The position numbers and the translations under genes are program-made. A DNA stretch of 64,000 nt from assembly GCA_012934845.2 (NCBI GenBank), contig WNNJ02003613.1, positions 1 to 64,000 of the forward strand. The letters are read 5' to 3'. Each line of letters opens with the position of its first letter. The stretch's first letter is position 1. Positions 62,223 through 64,000 of this stretch are shown here, piece after piece. The notes under the pieces were generated by a model. It worked only from the letters and a program-made list of their open reading frames with translations, was not told the origin of the DNA and searched no databases. This DNA is from Pomphorhynchus laevis. Lineage: Eukaryota > Acanthocephala > Palaeacanthocephala > Echinorhynchida > Pomphorhynchidae.

Positions 62223-64000
62223 GGTAATATAACCTGGGTGTGTGTCTGTTCCTCCTCGTGGTCCCCCTGGGCACTCCTCGCAGTAAGCCAACTGCGGGAT
62301 GAGCTAAACGCAGATACCCTCCTGGTGACAGACCTTACGACAGTACGATCAGGAAGCGTACTTAAATCGTAGCTACCACAATTCAATAAACAAGTCATTA
62401 CAAACTCAACACACAGCTAGCGCATTCACCGTAATCAACGCGACATGACATGGCCGGGTTTTGCTGAGAAATTATCAAGTGTTCCAGGTGCAAGGACGAC
62501 GCCAGGACGCAAGTAAACTAGTCCGAAAGCAAAAGCGAAATCAAGAGAACAAGAACAAAAACTGGATGTAGTCAAAAGGTTCGTGTTGTATCGCTTAACA
62601 TTGGCGCTCTAACTGGTAATACCGAAGAGCTTGCGAGGATGATAATAAGGAGAAATATCGATATTTGCTCATAGCAAGAGACTAGGTGCAGCGGTGCAAA
62701 TCCAACGATATGAAGAAAGAACGCGATAATGATGGTTATAAGCTCTTTTACAATGGTACTGACAGGACCAGCAATGGAGTGGGCATCACCATCTCGGAAA
62801 GATTCAGTGATGCTGTTTGAGAGGTTATTCGCTACGACGACTGACTGATGAAGATCACTATTATCACGGACGATTGGACAATACATGTCTTTTCAGCTTA
62901 CGCGCCGCAAACAGGCCGGAGTGACTCAGATAAGGATTCCTTCTGGGAGATGTTTGCCAATCATACACGTAGCATTCCCATCGATGATTGTCTTTTGATT
63001 GCAGGAGACCTGCACGGTTAAGTTGGTCAAATTTCTGAAGGAAGTCGATGCCATTGAGGAAAGGTTATGGCCATAGAAACAAAGATGTTGATCGCATTAT
63101 TGAATTTTCGGATTCTCAAGATTTGATCATCACGAACACCTGGTTTATTAAGCGTTCATATCAGCTCCCATTGTATTACATCGGTGAAAATAAATCACAG
63201 ATCGACTTCATACTAGTGCGACGCGGGCATATGTATTCTGTGACCGACGTTAAAGTCATACCATATGAGATTATAGCCACACAGCATCGACATGTAGTCG
63301 TAGTCCTTAAGATAAAGCCGCCAAAGCAACACCATGAAAAACAAAGCGGTGCGGCTCCCATCCAGTGGTGGCGCATACATGATAAGGAGGCTGAAATGGT
63401 AGCGCAACTGCAACTGCCAGACTTGAACAGAGTGGAGGATGTGTGAAACAAAACAAAAAATGTGTTCCACAATGCAGCACGTAAGATACTGGGGATGACT
63501 AAGCCTGGGAAACGTTACATCAACCGAGATACTTGGCTTTGGACCGACGAAGTGAAAATCAAGGTACGCAAGAAGAAACGATTGTATCACAAGTTCCTTG
63601 ATGACAAATCTCCGAAAGCTTGGCAAAAATACCTCGAAGGCGAGCGAAACGCAAAGAATGCTGTCGCTGTTACCCGAGCTATCCATTATATAAAGGTAAA
63701 CACAAAGTTAGATACCAGAGATGGAGAACGAGATCTCTTTCGACTTGTAAAACGGAGACACCAGCAAATCAAGGATATCGAAAGGTTCTATTGTACCATG
63801 ATAAAATCGCCAAAATTATCGTAAGCCGGCCAGCAGTATTGGAAAGGTGGCGTTAATACTTCAAAGAAATTTCTACTAAAGAATTCCCGCACCTACCGAT
63901 CCCACAAGCTCCAGCAGTACTCGGTCCCATACGCCCATCGTTACAGAAGAAGTTGAATAAGCAATAAGACAGATAAAGGCAGGAAAGCAGCAGGTCCAGA
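62223..64000 (+). mobile_element. RTE-type LINE, 5' half, running off the right edge
   Basis: Plus strand. Endonuclease start RVVSLNIGALTGNTEELARM (about 62580-62640), RRNIDICS then QETRCSG after a stop, FSAYAPQTGRSDSDKDSFWE (about 62890-62950), HRNKDVDRIIEFSDSQDLII (63068-63130), QIDFILVRRGHMYSVTDVKV (63198-63260), ATQHRHVVVVLKIKPPKQHH; then linker TWLWTDEVKIKVRKKKRLYH (63525-63585). Related to, but distinct from, the RTE at 47.7-50.3 kb. RT lies beyond the window. Confidence 0.85.
63048..63446 (+). pseudogene. RTE endonuclease carboxyl domain
   Basis: 132 codons open, from the HRNKD block to the linker. It contains the RTE-specific LVRRGHMYSVTDVKVIPYE and ATQHRHVV (the catalytic histidine context, usually QHR). 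A stop codon near 63444 separates it from the next block (63462-63824), which continues the linker in a different frame. Confidence 0.75.

Overview
The window is a repeat-choked piece of an invertebrate animal genome. The evidence is a clear calcyclin-binding protein gene, short GT-AG introns in the few plausible host exons, AT-rich intergenic DNA, and a retroelement mix (RTE, CR1/L2 and Jockey/I-like LINEs, LINEs with a restriction-like endonuclease, and Penelope-like elements) found in metazoans. I cannot name the phylum. About two thirds of the sequence is identifiable mobile DNA, mostly broken. I see no LTR element, retrovirus, Polinton, tRNA, rRNA or CRISPR array.

Layout. 1-1.24 kb: right end of a perfectly homogeneous 357-bp satellite. 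1.35-1.53 kb: perfect snap-back palindrome. 1.7-6.2 kb: two minus-strand Jockey/I-like LINEs. 6.2-7.1 kb: ~360-bp tandem repeat. 8-9.1 kb: Penelope-like fragments. 9.2-15.6 kb: two RTE-type LINEs, plus and minus, around a 464-bp tandem repeat. 15.66-20.4 kb: an inverted repeat, a ~361-bp tandem repeat, a Penelope-like element with GIY-YIG nuclease, and a 348-bp tandem repeat. 20.5-24.3 kb: the best Jockey/I-like LINE copy, plus strand. 24.8-28 kb: a restriction-endonuclease LINE fragment and a third minus Jockey/I-like copy. 28-44.7 kb: AT-rich, with candidate host exons (29.1, 34.7, 36.8, 38.3, 40.2 kb), endonuclease-LINE pieces and an AT-rich Penelope-like family, one copy with a 38-bp target duplication (41.17-42.97 kb). 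44.7-50.4 kb: a near-intact L2/CR1 element abutting an RTE element that carries a second piece of the same L2. 53.8-54.5 kb: the calcyclin-binding protein gene. 54.5-55.7 kb: another endonuclease-LINE fragment. 56.3-59.85 kb: an apparently intact endonuclease LINE with a 1001-codon ORF, inserted near the 3' end of a CR1 remnant. 60-64 kb: Penelope-like pieces and the 5' part of an RTE element that runs off the window.

The unifying signal is hammerhead ribozyme sequence in the tandem repeats and Penelope-like tails. Two arrays (12.1-13.1 and 19.55-19.95 kb, minus strand) carry textbook type I hammerheads. Four other unrelated repeat families (357-bp satellite, ~360-bp repeat at 6.2-7.0 kb, repeats at 15.7-16.7 kb, Penelope-like tail modules) carry all three hammerhead strands with matching helices, but in reversed cyclic order. 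One unit therefore cannot fold a hammerhead without three crossing helices, whereas two neighbouring tandem units can, with stem II closing over one repeat unit. I regard this head-to-tail hammerhead layout as the observation most worth checking.
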